Assembly: GCA_003045895.1 (NCBI GenBank) | Contig: PZPC01000015.1 | Location: forward strand, 1-64,000 | Direction of reading: 5' to 3' | DNA: 64,000 nucleotides | Source: Bacteroidota bacterium | GTDB lineage: Bacteria > Bacteroidota > Bacteroidia > Chitinophagales > Saprospiraceae | Part shown: in pieces, positions 1 to 8,594 of the stretch | Layout: each line of letters opens with the position of its first letter | Numbering within the stretch: position 1 is the first letter of the stretch | The notes under the pieces: model-generated | Databases searched by the model: none | Told to the model about the DNA's origin: nothing | The model's input: the letters and a program-made list of their open reading frames with translations, nothing else | Translations under genes and position numbers: made by a program

Positions 1-33
1 CAAAACACGACAATTATCCGTAATTTCGCGGGT

Positions 34-3000
34 ATGACCGCAAAGCCACCCCCGCAGGCCGATTTGCCCAGCATGCTGTACCACGAACTGTACAAGATCA
101 TGTCCCACCCGACGTTGCCAGCGGCTGGGCAAACGGAGGCGACGTTGCAGCTCGTGAACCTGATCTTTCAGGAGGCTACCCGCCGCGAGAAGTTGCCCTT
201 TACCACCCATTTTGCCCGCATGGCCTACGCGGCACACCAGTATGCCCTGCCCAAGCCGCTGCAGTATTACGTGTACCTGTTTCGGCGGCTGGCCCGGCAA
301 AACCAGCAAGCCGAGGCCGAAAGCACCGTGCAACTGGGCGCCAAGGTGACGGCCGAGCTCATCCTGGCCATCTGGCGGGCGACGCCGCCCGCGGAACTGG
401 CCGAGATATTGCCTCTGGAGTGGTCGTTGCCCATGCAGGAAGTGGCCGTGGCCGCCTTCCGACCGGTAGCGCGGGTGCTGGTGCTGGCCGACGATGAGGC
501 CCAGGAACAACTGCTGGCGCGCGACCAGGACTACCCCGAACAGGAGGTGCGCATCCAGTACCACCTGGCCGAACGCAACGAAATGTTTACCCCCACCATC
601 TCGGTGATGCGCAAGGTGACGGGCTTCCCCATTACCCTCAACCTGCTCGACGTGGAGGTGGGCGTCGACGGCATCTACCGGCCCCGCGGCTTTGTGCTGG
701 AACCCGATTTCCTGGTCGACGTTTCGGCGGTTGCCGACGGATTCCAAAACGGAACCACCCATCCCTGGGGCTACCTGCTCAAAAAGTTTCTGCCTTTCGA
801 GCAGAGCCTGCCCCTCATGCTGGGTAATATCGCCAACTTCTTCCTCGACGAGCTGATGACCAACCCCGAGGTGACTTATCGGGAACTGACTAGCAAAATT
901 TTCAACCTCAACCCCTTGGCATTCTGCTGTTTCACCGATAAAGAGGTCCGCGAACTGATGGGCCGCGCCCAGGGGCATTTTGTGCGGCTCCAGCAAATGG
1001 CGGTCCAGGGCTTCCAGGACGAAGGCATGAACAGCGAATATTGCTACCTGGAACCGACCTTCTACAGCGAGCGCTACGGCCTGCAAGGCCGCCTCGACTT
1101 GCTTTACCGCAGCCCGCAAGACGGTGGCCGTACCGCCATCGTGGAACTCAAGAGCGGCAAACCGTTCATGCCCAATATCCACGGCATCAGCCCGAACCAC
1201 TACATCCAGACCGTGCTCTACGATTTCCTGGTGCGCTCGGCCTTCGGCAGCGCTACCAACGTGGGGTGCTACATCCTCTACAGCGGGCAGGAAGATCGCC
1301 CCCTGCGTTTTGCCCCCGCCATCAAAGCCCAACAGTACGAGGCCTTGCAACTGCGCAACCAGCTCCTGGGCATCGAATACCTGCTTGGGCAGTTGGGGAC
1401 GGGCACCGAAGACTTGCTGGCGCAGACCCGGCGCTTGTTTGGCCGCCTGGATGCCGGAAATTTTGGTCAGATCAAAGGCTACGGCGCCCGCGACCTGGAG
1501 GCTTTTGCCCGTATTTTTCAGCAACTTACCACCGTGGAAACGTCCTACTTCGGCGCCTACGCCGGCTTCGTCGCCCGCGAGCACGTGCTGGCCAAGACGG
1601 GGGTGCAGGGGCTGGACCAGCTCAATGGCCTGGCCAGCCTCTGGCTCGATCATCCTGCCGACAAAGAACAAAACTACCAGCGCCTGGCGCAGCTCCAACT
1701 GGTGGTCAACAAAACCAAAGAAGAGGAACCCATCCTCATCCTCCTGCGCACGCCGGAGACCAACCCACTGGCCAATTTTCGCACGGGCGATATTGCCGTG
1801 CTCTTCCCCTACAGCGAAGATGGCAAGGGCGTGCTGGCCCACCAGGTCTTCAAGTGTACCATCATCGCCCTCGATGCCGAGCAGGTGACGGTGCGCCTGC
1901 GTTGCCGCCAGTTCAACGACCGCATTTTCTACGAATACGACCGCTGGACCATTGAGCACGATCTGCTGGACAGCAGCTTCAACGCCTACTACCGGGGGCT
2001 GTTCGACTGGGCGGCGAGCCCGCCCGACCACCGGCAGTTGCTTCTGGGGCAGCGCGCGCCCCAGCAGGCCCACCTGGTGACCCACCACTGGCCAGCGAAC
2101 CTCACCGGGGAGCAGGCAGACTTGATGGATAAAATCCTGGCTGCCCCCGAATATTTTTTGCTCTGGGGCCCGCCCGGTACGGGCAAAACCAGCGTGATGC
2201 TCCACCACCTGGTAAGCCACCTGCTGCTGGAAACCGACGAGAATATCCTCCTGCTGGCGTACACCAACCGCGCCGTGGACGAAATTTGTGAATCCATTGA
2301 GCGCATCGACGACAACCTCCGCCAGCAGTACCTGCGCATTGGTTCCAACTACGGGACGCACCCGCAGTACCAGGATCAACTGCTGCAAAATGCCATTCAA
2401 GACCTGTCTTCCCGGCAGGAACTGAAGGACCTCATTGGTAGTCGCCGGATTTTTGTGGGCACGGTGGCCTCCCTGGCGGGGAAGACGGACCTGTTTCGGC
2501 TCAAAACTTTTCAGCGGGTGATCATCGACGAGGCTTCCCAGATATTGGAGCCCCTGTTGGTGGGGTTGTTGTCGCAGTTCAAAAAGTGGGTGCTCATCGG
2601 CGATCACCGCCAGCTGCCGGCCGTGGTGGCGCAGGCGCCGGAGTTGACGCGTATTACCGATCCGTTGCTAATCGAAAGCGGCATCACCGAACTGGGGCAG
2701 TCCTTATTCGAGCGCCTCTACCAGCGCTGCCAGGCCGCCGGCTGGACCTGGGCCTACGGGCAGCTGACCCACCAGGGGCGCATGCACCGCGACATCATGG
2801 CGTACCCAGCTGCCCATTTTTACGAAGGCCACCTCAACTGCCTGCCGGAAGCCACCAGCACCTACCAGCGCCAGGTAGCTGCCCTCACCTGGCAATTGCC
2901 ACCCGATGCCAACGTGCTGGAGCAGCAATTGCTCCGCCGCCGCCTGCTGTTTATGGCTACCCAGCCCGATTTGGAGAGCCCTACGCTGAAAACCAACCGC

Positions 3001-3414
3001 TTCGAGGCCCGCTTGCTGGTGGACCTGGTCAAAGCTTTCGAACGACTGGCTCAGGAAAACGGCGCGCCCCTGGCGCCCGGAAAGATCGGTATCATCACGC
3101 CTTACCGCGCCCAGATTGCCCAAATCCGCAGCCTGCTGGAAGCCGATGGGCTACAGCCCGACCACTATACAATCGATACCGTGGAACGCTACCAGGGTGG
3201 CGCCCGCGACATCATCCTGATCAGCCTCTGTACCAATGCGCCCCGCCAGATTAAATCGCTCTCCTCCCTCTCCTCGGAGGGCGTCGACCGCAAGCTGAAC
3301 GTAGCGATGACCCGCGCCCGCGAGCACCTCGTCATCCTGGGGAACCCCGAGATTTTGCGGCAGAGCCCGGTGTACCGGGAGTTGCTGGATTTTGTGGCTG
3401 CGGAGGCGCTTTAG
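34..3414 (+). CDS. Dna2-like fusion of PD-(D/E)XK nuclease and SF1 helicase
   Basis: The 1126-residue product joins an N-terminal nuclease to a C-terminal superfamily 1 helicase. The nuclease core is visible as GRLD (D355), VELKSGK (E371, K373) and a RecB-type QxxxY motif (Q392, Y396). The helicase has Walker A GPPGTGKT (712-719), Walker B IIDEAS (D832/E833), a GDHRQLP motif near 850, a VERYQGG motif, and an arginine-finger block MTRAREHLVILG near 1092-1103. This order matches Dna2-type and Cas4-helicase-like nuclease-helicases acting on DNA ends or flaps. The Cys cluster that holds an Fe-S centre in Dna2 and Cas4 is not evident. The frame is open to the window edge, but a TAATTTCG sequence resembling a -7 box lies just before ATG 34, which supports this start. 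It could serve repair or defence; no partner gene is visible. Confidence 0.85.
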   Translation: MTAKPPPQADLPSMLYHELYKIMSHPTLPAAGQTEATLQLVNLIFQEATRREKLPFTTHFARMAYAAHQYALPKPLQYYVYLFRRLARQNQQAEAESTVQLGAKVTAELILAIWRATPPAELAEILPLEWSLPMQEVAVAAFRPVARVLVLADDEAQEQLLARDQDYPEQEVRIQYHLAERNEMFTPTISVMRKVTGFPITLNLLDVEVGVDGIYRPRGFVLEPDFLVDVSAVADGFQNGTTHPWGYLLKKFLPFEQSLPLMLGNIANFFLDELMTNPEVTYRELTSKIFNLNPLAFCCFTDKEVRELMGRAQGHFVRLQQMAVQGFQDEGMNSEYCYLEPTFYSERYGLQGRLDLLYRSPQDGGRTAIVELKSGKPFMPNIHGISPNHYIQTVLYDFLVRSAFGSATNVGCYILYSGQEDRPLRFAPAIKAQQYEALQLRNQLLGIEYLLGQLGTGTEDLLAQTRRLFGRLDAGNFGQIKGYGARDLEAFARIFQQLTTVETSYFGAYAGFVAREHVLAKTGVQGLDQLNGLASLWLDHPADKEQNYQRLAQLQLVVNKTKEEEPILILLRTPETNPLANFRTGDIAVLFPYSEDGKGVLAHQVFKCTIIALDAEQVTVRLRCRQFNDRIFYEYDRWTIEHDLLDSSFNAYYRGLFDWAASPPDHRQLLLGQRAPQQAHLVTHHWPANLTGEQADLMDKILAAPEYFLLWGPPGTGKTSVMLHHLVSHLLLETDENILLLAYTNRAVDEICESIERIDDNLRQQYLRIGSNYGTHPQYQDQLLQNAIQDLSSRQELKDLIGSRRIFVGTVASLAGKTDLFRLKTFQRVIIDEASQILEPLLVGLLSQFKKWVLIGDHRQLPAVVAQAPELTRITDPLLIESGITELGQSLFERLYQRCQAAGWTWAYGQLTHQGRMHRDIMAYPAAHFYEGHLNCLPEATSTYQRQVAALTWQLPPDANVLEQQLLRRRLLFMATQPDLESPTLKTNRFEARLLVDLVKAFERLAQENGAPLAPGKIGIITPYRAQIAQIRSLLEADGLQPDHYTIDTVERYQGGARDIILISLCTNAPRQIKSLSSLSSEGVDRKLNVAMTRAREHLVILGNPEILRQSPVYRELLDFVAAEAL

Positions 3415-3478
3415 CAAGGGGCATGGAGTAAGGGGAACCACAGAGGTGACAAAGGGCCTTAGGTTGTTAGCTATATAT

Positions 3479-3609
3479 TAGACTTGTTCTGCTGGGATTA
3501 TATCGAGGGCAAATCGCGCTTTTTCGCTTCGCGGCTACTTCGTGGTCTTCCCACCAACTCCGAGCCGAAGGCGATCACCGAAGGTATCTAACCCAGCAGA
3601 ACAAGTCTA
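3479..3609. repeat. 131 bp element with 18 bp perfect terminal inverted repeats
   Basis: The left end 3479-3496 (TAGACTTGTTCTGCTGGG) is the exact reverse complement of 3592-3609. The 95 bp interior has no ORF of note. It lies between the 3' end of the helicase gene and the 3' end of the ArsR gene, so it could serve as a terminator, but the arms are far apart and there is no T-run pattern. The shape fits a non-autonomous mobile or REP-like element. Confidence 0.6.
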
Positions 3610-3613
3610 TTCC

Positions 3614-3904
3614 TCATATCACATTACTCAATAACCGGACAATATCATAGTAATCGTTGTGGACCAGGTAGTACATGGAATTTTTACCGTCCCGGTCAAG
3701 GTCAACAACTTTTTTGCTTTTCAATATGCGTAAATGATGCGAAGCAATGGCCTGCTCAACTTGAAGGTGCTGGAAAATCTCGGTTACCGACAAGCGCTTA
3801 TTATCATGCAGCAGTTCAATAATCGCTAACCGCAGCGGATGGGCGATGGCTCTCAATGTCTCACTGGACTCTTTTAAAAATTCTATTTTGTCTTGCGTTT
3901 TCAT
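3614..3904 (-). CDS. ArsR-family winged-helix transcriptional regulator
   Basis: This is a 96-residue single-domain winged helix protein, the normal ArsR/SmtB length. The recognition helix region is about residues 40-62 (TEIFQHLQVEQAIASHHLRI), followed by a beta-wing with DRDGKNSMYYL. The start of the domain has the family pattern AHPLRLAIIELL. The CxC metal site of the arsenic and cadmium sensors is absent, so it is probably not a thiol-type metal sensor. It lies upstream of the exonuclease gene on the same strand with 85 nt between 3904 and the lower-coordinate block in reverse order, so it may be the last gene of that unit. Its target is unknown; self-repression is the usual arrangement in the family. 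Confidence 0.85.
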   Translation of the reverse strand: MKTQDKIEFLKESSETLRAIAHPLRLAIIELLHDNKRLSVTEIFQHLQVEQAIASHHLRILKSKKVVDLDRDGKNSMYYLVHNDYYDIVRLLSNVI

Positions 3905-3989
3905 AGTCGGTGTTCGTATATGAGTAGGTTCTAACGTAAATAGAATTATATAGTTTCCCGGATAGGAGAAGTCTTTATTAAATAATGAG

Positions 3990-4682
3990 CTATCTCGAAA
4001 ACAGGTCCTTATATGTTTTTATTCCTCGTTGCTCCAGTCTACCGATCAATTTGAGAAACAATATGGCAGTCAGTAGCGCATCGCCCAAGGCAGTATGCCT
4101 GCCTTGAATAGGGATTTTATACTGCCGGCAAAGGGCATCTAAGCTAAAATGGGCAGGCGCATGGTTGGTGTGGCCCAACGGAGCAGCGGCCAAACGTTTG
4201 GCCAGTTGTACGGTATCTAGGGTGGTATTCATCAGCTGCCCCCCCAACTGCTGTTGAAATGCCTTGTTCAAAATGGCATAATCAAAGGCAATATGATGAC
4301 CAACCAGAATACTGTCACGCAGGAAATCAAGTAAAGAGAGGAGGTAATCAGTTGTGTGGGTCGTGCCTTGAGCATGCTTGGGTAAAATTCCGTGCACTTT
4401 TATGCTGTCATTTTTTGGGGTAGCAGCAGACTGGGGAAGGAAAGCTTCGAAGCGATCAGCAATCATGATTTTTTGATCCCTTACGGCTACTGCCCCAATT
4501 GATAAAAGATGAGCTTGGGTGGGGTCCAGCCCCGTTGTTTCGGTATCTAAAACCACAAACCGCAAACTTCGGATAGCGGTGCGGGGGGGAGTGGTATGGG
4601 TAAAATACTGGCGATAAGCATCCCAATAAGGTGTACTCGGATAAGGGACGCTGGTTTTGAAAAGGCGTTGCAGGAAATTCAT
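3990..4682 (-). CDS. DEDDh 3'-5' exonuclease (DnaQ-like)
   Basis: The 230-residue protein is a single exonuclease domain. The two-metal active site is visible: D46 and E48 in VVLDTETTGLD, D134 in GHHIAFDYAIL, and H196 with D201 in GRHTALGDALL, the DEDDh subtype. It would remove nucleotides from 3' ends, like the epsilon subunit or a PolC-type proofreader, but no polymerase domain is attached. The start overlaps the stop of the preceding DUF294 remnant (ATGA type overlap at 4679-4682), which points to translational coupling. In related bacteria the same exonuclease commonly follows an intact cNMP/CBS/DUF294 gene near an acyl-CoA synthetase or acetate transporter (recalled family context). Confidence 0.88.
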   Translation of the reverse strand: MNFLQRLFKTSVPYPSTPYWDAYRQYFTHTTPPRTAIRSLRFVVLDTETTGLDPTQAHLLSIGAVAVRDQKIMIADRFEAFLPQSAATPKNDSIKVHGILPKHAQGTTHTTDYLLSLLDFLRDSILVGHHIAFDYAILNKAFQQQLGGQLMNTTLDTVQLAKRLAAAPLGHTNHAPAHFSLDALCRQYKIPIQGRHTALGDALLTAILFLKLIGRLEQRGIKTYKDLFSR

Positions 4683-4969
4683 CGGAACAAGTTCGTTTGA
4701 AAACGTATTTCTAAGATGCTTTGGAGTTCGCGAATAGGCCGAAAGCAGTTGCGCAAATTCAATCGTTGCATTTTGGTTAGTTCATCCAGGTTGAGGAATT
4801 TTCCAGTGTTTTGGTTTTTTATGCCCTGGAGTGCCCGGTATCTGATCAAGATCTCGTAGGCATCAGCTGCTTGTTGGTAAAGCTCTTGGTGCTGTGGTTC
4901 CTGTTCGGCCATTTTTTCAAAACGCTGGAACGTATTGTTCACTCCCGCAATTTTGGCGCCTAGTACCAA
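4679..4969 (-). pseudogene. C-terminal remnant of a cNMP/CBS/DUF294 protein
   Basis: The 96-residue frame carries what looks like the tail of the DUF294_C domain: a helical segment with AADAYEILIRYRALQGI, a polar linker, and a closing helix pair ending near RELQSILEIRFQTNLF. Intact family members are about 640 residues and have the order cyclic-nucleotide-binding domain, CBS pair, DUF294 nucleotidyltransferase-like domain, DUF294_C. Here the tail follows directly on the upstream remnant but in a different frame, with the stop of the first frame (TAG) inside the first codons of this one. The apparent TTG start is simply the junction. It is unlikely to be a functional gene alone, though the overlap with the exonuclease start may keep it translated. 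Confidence 0.75.
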
Positions 4970-5679
4970 TATATGATGGTAGCAATAGGTTCCGTTATCG
5001 CTATTTCTCCGGTAACTACCCGGTTGCGCAAGTCGCGATCCGTCACTATACCAACCGGATGCTGGTTTTTATCTACAATCACGATGGAGCCTACTTGTTG
5101 CTGCTGCATGATGTTGGCCACTTGCTGAATAGAGGTGGCAGGATGACAGGTTACCGGGGTTTTGCTGTGTTGAATGGATTGTATCTCGAATAAAGAGGGC
5201 TGGCTGCTGGCAAGGGTCGCATGGTCTGCTGGCAGTTTTCCACGAGTGAGCTGGTTGTATTTCCCGTTGATACCCCACGCGAAATTTTGTGCCAAATAAA
5301 ATCCCACCTTCGGATTGGATTCAATGAGCAGTTGCAGGTTATCTATCCTTAGCGCATAAAGTAAGGTTTCTTCGGTAGCCTGAGCCGATAATACATACGG
5401 TGAATCGGCCAGCAAGGGGCGTAGCCCGAAAGAATCGCCTTCGTCGCATACTTCGACCAGTATATGCTCATCTTGTTGCAACAATTGAATGGCACCCTCC
5501 CGTACAACGTACACATACGCTTTAGGGGCTTCGCCTGCACGAAATACAAATTCCTGGGGTTGAAGGTATTGAATAACAGCCTTTTCGGCTAAATCGAGCA
5601 AGGTGGCCTGGTCTAGCATAGAAAAAGGAGGGTATTCCTTAAGAAAACTATATACCCGATCTGGAATGAGATTCATCAC
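4960..5679 (-). pseudogene. N-terminal remnant: cNMP-binding domain plus first CBS motif
   Basis: The 239-residue frame holds a Crp/Fnr-like cyclic-nucleotide-binding domain (about residues 15-135, with the FVFRAGE and GDSFGLRPLL strands of the phosphate-binding cassette region) and one CBS motif (about 160-232, ending VGIVTDRDLRNRVV). It stops six residues after EPIATI, where the second CBS motif should begin. About 300 residues covering CBS2, the DUF294 nucleotidyltransferase-like domain and most of DUF294_C are absent compared with the family. The remnant may still fold and bind nucleotide, but the ligand-binding CBS pair is broken. It is transcribed away from the acyl-CoA synthetase gene; a repeat element lies in the shared promoter gap. 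Confidence 0.75.
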
Positions 5680-5733
5680 CGTTTTTCTTTTATTAAAACT
5701 TTATTCAATCCTTGATATTACACTATCAAACCG

Positions 5734-5865
5734 GATTGGCTGACTTTTTTTGTGTAGGAGGTCAATCGAAAGCAATCACCAAGGAGCACCGAAGGTGAAA
5801 TGACGCTCCTTACCAGTCGCTTTTCATCTTTATTTTAGCTTGACCACAAAAAAGTTAGAGAAGAA
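5734..5865 (+). repeat. Dispersed inverted-repeat element, copy A
   Basis: This is about 132 bp in the divergent gap between the cNMP/CBS remnant and the acyl-CoA synthetase. The left end (CTGACTTTTTTTGTG then GGTCAA) matches the reverse complement of the right end (TTGACCACAAAAAAGTTAG) imperfectly. The same ends and interior words (ATGACGCTCC, CAGTCGCTT) recur, in the opposite orientation, at 48611-48724. A local 7 bp stem (AAGGAGC/GCTCCTT) sits in the interior. Confidence 0.65.
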
Positions 5866-5930
5866 CAAACCTAAAGTTAATGACAAATAAATCAAAACAT
5901 ATAGCTTATTAGATATTTTATATCTTTGGC

Positions 5931-5938
5931 TAGTAACA
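5931..5938 (+). promoter_or_regulatory. Bacteroidota -7 box for the acyl-CoA synthetase gene
   Basis: TATCTTTG fits the TAnnTTTG -7 consensus of Bacteroidota sigma factor promoters and lies 28 nt upstream of ATG 5967. The preceding stretch is AT-rich. Confidence 0.6.
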
Positions 5939-5966
5939 ATAATCATAAGGTTTTAAAAATAGACCT

Positions 5967-7862
5967 ATGCTATACCCAAAGCACTACCAAGATAGCCTTA
6001 CCAATAGCATGGACTATTGGAATGCCCAAGCTCGGGCACTAGATTGGTTTACTTTTCCCGCACAGACGCTCTCACTAGACGAAGAAAACTTAGCTCGTTG
6101 GTATGCTGGAGGTACACTCAATACCAGCTATTTATGCCTGGATTACCATGTTAAAAACGGGCGGGCTGATCAATTGGCCTTGATTTATGATTCACCGGTA
6201 ACGGATACCAAAGCAACCTATACCTACCGCGAATTACTGGCAGAGACGGCCCGTTTTGCGGGTGTTTTACAACAACAAGGCATAGCAAAAGGAGACCGGG
6301 TTATTATCTATATGCCCATGATTCCTCAGGTTGTTTTTGCTATGTTGGCCTGTGCCCGTTTGGGCGCCGTACATTCTGTTGTTTTTGGTGGATTTGCTGC
6401 GCATGAACTCGCCATTCGGATAGATGACGCTAAGCCCAAGCTAATCCTGGCGGCCAGTGGAGGGATGGAAATCGATCGTATTGTGCCGTATAAGCCGATC
6501 ATTGATGCAGCCCTGGCCGAGGCCAAACACCAACCGGGTGCATGTATCGTTTACCAACGTAGTTTTATTCATGCCGATTTGAAGCCAGGGCGCGATCACG
6601 ATTGGACCACCTTGCTGGATAACGCTAAGCCGGCTACTTATGTGCCAGTAGATGCCACCGATCCACTCTATATCCTTTATACTTCGGGCACCACCGGGCA
6701 ACCTAAAGGCATTGTGCGCGACAATGGCGGGCACGCAGTAGCACTTTATTATAGCATGAAATACATTTATGGGGTAGAACCGGGCGATGTCTACTGGGCC
6801 GCATCTGATGTGGGGTGGGTCGTAGGGCATTCTTACATTGTTTACGCACCACTGCTCTATGGATGTACGACCGTGCTTTTTGAAGGGAAGCCTATTAAAA
6901 CCCCTGATGCGGGTACTTTTTGGAGGCTTATAGAAGCGTATAAAGTCAAAGTATTTTTTACCGCACCTACTGCTTTTCGGGCCATTAAGAAAGAAGACCC
7001 CGAAGGCGTTTTGAAGCAGCAATACGATACCAGCCACTTAAAGTATCTCTTCCTCGCCGGAGAAAGAACAGACATGGCTACCCTGCAATGGTGCGAAAAC
7101 ATGCTACAAGTACCAGTCATCGATCATTGGTGGCAAACAGAATCGGGCTATCCCATGTTGGCCAATATGACGGGACTTGGCTTGCAAAAAATCAAGCCAG
7201 GTTCTGCTGGCCTACCCGTTTGTGGTTTTGACATCCAAATCCTGGATCCTGCCGGGCAGCTGCTGGCTAATGGAGAGGAAGGGGCAGTCGCAGTTAAATA
7301 CCCGCTACCTCCGGGGTGTTTAACCAATCTTTGGCAAGACACACCTCGCTTTAAAGCTTCCTATCTGGAGCAATTCCCTGGCTATTATTTTTCTGGAGAC
7401 GGTGGCTATAAAGATGACGAGGGCTATGTGTACATCACTGGCCGGATGGATGACATCATTAATGTGGCCGGACACCGTTTGTCTACCGCCGAAATGGAAG
7501 AAGTGGTAGCCGCGCATCCAGCCGTGGCAGAATGTGCGGTTATCGGGGTAGCAGATGAACTAAAAGGACAAACGCCAGTAGGTTTTTTTAGTTTAAAAAC
7601 GGGCGTCACACAATCGGAAGCTGATATTGAGCAAGCATTGATCCAGCTCGTCAGGAATACCATTGGGCCTGTAGCTGCGTTCAAAAGGGCCGTTCAGGTA
7701 GAACGATTACCGAAAACCCGTTCAGGGAAAATACTCCGAAAAATTATGCGAGCTATTGCCGACGATATACCTTTTAATCCGCCATCCACCATCGAAGACA
7801 TCACTGTACTGGATGAACTGCGGATATTGATGAAAGAAAAAAGAGTCGGTGGTGGGGCATAA
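5967..7862 (+). CDS. Propionyl-/acetyl-CoA synthetase (PrpE-like AMP-forming ligase)
   Basis: The 631-residue enzyme would activate a short acyl acid with ATP and CoA through an acyl-AMP. It has the ANL adenylate motif YTSGTTGQPKG near 237-247, the signature VDHWWQTESG-like block (DHWWQTESGYP) near 388, the hinge GRMDDIINVAGHRLST, and the C-terminal catalytic lysine K588 in PKTRSGKILRKIMR, the usual acetylation target. DNGGHAVAL and SDVGWVVGHSYIVYAPL resemble PrpE and ACSS3 more than AcsA, so propionate is as likely a substrate as acetate. The length is normal. It is read divergently from the broken cNMP/CBS/DUF294 gene, a type of gene often found beside acetate-utilisation genes. A 15 bp stem terminator follows. 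Confidence 0.9.
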   Translation: MLYPKHYQDSLTNSMDYWNAQARALDWFTFPAQTLSLDEENLARWYAGGTLNTSYLCLDYHVKNGRADQLALIYDSPVTDTKATYTYRELLAETARFAGVLQQQGIAKGDRVIIYMPMIPQVVFAMLACARLGAVHSVVFGGFAAHELAIRIDDAKPKLILAASGGMEIDRIVPYKPIIDAALAEAKHQPGACIVYQRSFIHADLKPGRDHDWTTLLDNAKPATYVPVDATDPLYILYTSGTTGQPKGIVRDNGGHAVALYYSMKYIYGVEPGDVYWAASDVGWVVGHSYIVYAPLLYGCTTVLFEGKPIKTPDAGTFWRLIEAYKVKVFFTAPTAFRAIKKEDPEGVLKQQYDTSHLKYLFLAGERTDMATLQWCENMLQVPVIDHWWQTESGYPMLANMTGLGLQKIKPGSAGLPVCGFDIQILDPAGQLLANGEEGAVAVKYPLPPGCLTNLWQDTPRFKASYLEQFPGYYFSGDGGYKDDEGYVYITGRMDDIINVAGHRLSTAEMEEVVAAHPAVAECAVIGVADELKGQTPVGFFSLKTGVTQSEADIEQALIQLVRNTIGPVAAFKRAVQVERLPKTRSGKILRKIMRAIADDIPFNPPSTIEDITVLDELRILMKEKRVGGGA

Positions 7863-7982
7863 CCTGTCTCCGCCCACGCGCGCTAATAATCCTTGCTGTG
7901 TACAGCCTACCTCTCCCGGTGGGCGTAGGCCATCCCCTACGATCACTGCGGAAATGCCAAATCCTTACTGTTTTTTAGTGAA

Positions 7983-8017
7983 AAACAAGTCAGGCGAGCG
8001 TCTCGCCTGACTTGTTT
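7983..8017. terminator. Bidirectional terminator hairpin
   Basis: A perfect 15 bp stem (AAACAAGTCAGGCGA with its complement) and a 5 nt loop lie between the convergent acyl-CoA synthetase and VOC genes. A-run and T-run flanks on both sides suit termination in both directions. The rest of the 200 nt gap shows only a weak 7 bp inverted repeat (CGCCCAC/GTGGGCG). Confidence 0.8.
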
Positions 8018-8063
8018 CAGGCAGGAATAGCAAACGATTTCCTATCCGTTATTCAACACTTGT

Positions 8064-8480
8064 CTACTTGGCAAAAATCTGACTTTCGTCTTCAAATGCC
8101 TTGAATTCCAGGGCATTGCCGCTGGGGTCGAGCAGGAACATGGTGGCTTGTTCGCCCACTTCCCCCTGGAAACGGATGTAAGGTTCGATGATGAACTCGC
8201 GCCCCGCCGCCTGAAAGCGGTCAGCCAGTTCGTGCCAGGTCTCCAGGTCGACGATGGCGCCAAAATGTTGCACCGGCACTTTTTTGCCATCCACTTCATT
8301 GGTTGGCCCGTCGGGCAACCCGCCGTCTACCAGGTGGGCCGAAATTTGGTGGCCAAAAAAGTTGAAATCGATCCAGCGCTCGGCCGATCGACCAACTTCA
8401 CAACCTACCAGATCGGCATAAAACGTGCGGGTAGCCTCCAGGTCGGTAACCGGAAACGCGAGGTGAAAAGGTGGATTCAT
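8064..8480 (-). CDS. VOC (glyoxalase/bleomycin-resistance) family protein
   Basis: This 138-residue protein starts at [21 protein letters not shown]; the frame extends further upstream, but that part lacks family sequence. It shows the VOC beta-alpha-beta-beta-beta layout: [20 protein letters not shown] at the N-terminus, a central QHFGAIVD strand, and the closing [15 protein letters not shown] motif, whose E is a usual metal ligand. The N-terminal H in HLAFPV and the H in VQHFGAIV are plausible further ligands. Members include lyases, dioxygenases and drug-binding proteins, and the substrate cannot be told from sequence. It stands alone between two terminators or gaps. Confidence 0.85.
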   Translation of the reverse strand: MNPPFHLAFPVTDLEATRTFYADLVGCEVGRSAERWIDFNFFGHQISAHLVDGGLPDGPTNEVDGKKVPVQHFGAIVDLETWHELADRFQAAGREFIIEPYIRFQGEVGEQATMFLLDPSGNALEFKAFEDESQIFAK

Positions 8481-8594
8481 AGTTGATGTTTTTATTGGTT
8501 TACATGAAATTTTGGACAAGGTATTAAGATAAAAGACCAACGCAAAGTCTAACTTTTACACCCTTACACTTTTACACTTTTACACTTTCCCCCC

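Noticed and set aside
1041-1955. 304-codon plus-strand frame within the nuclease-helicase gene
   Set aside because: Pro/Arg/Gln-rich out-of-frame translation of GC-rich coding DNA.
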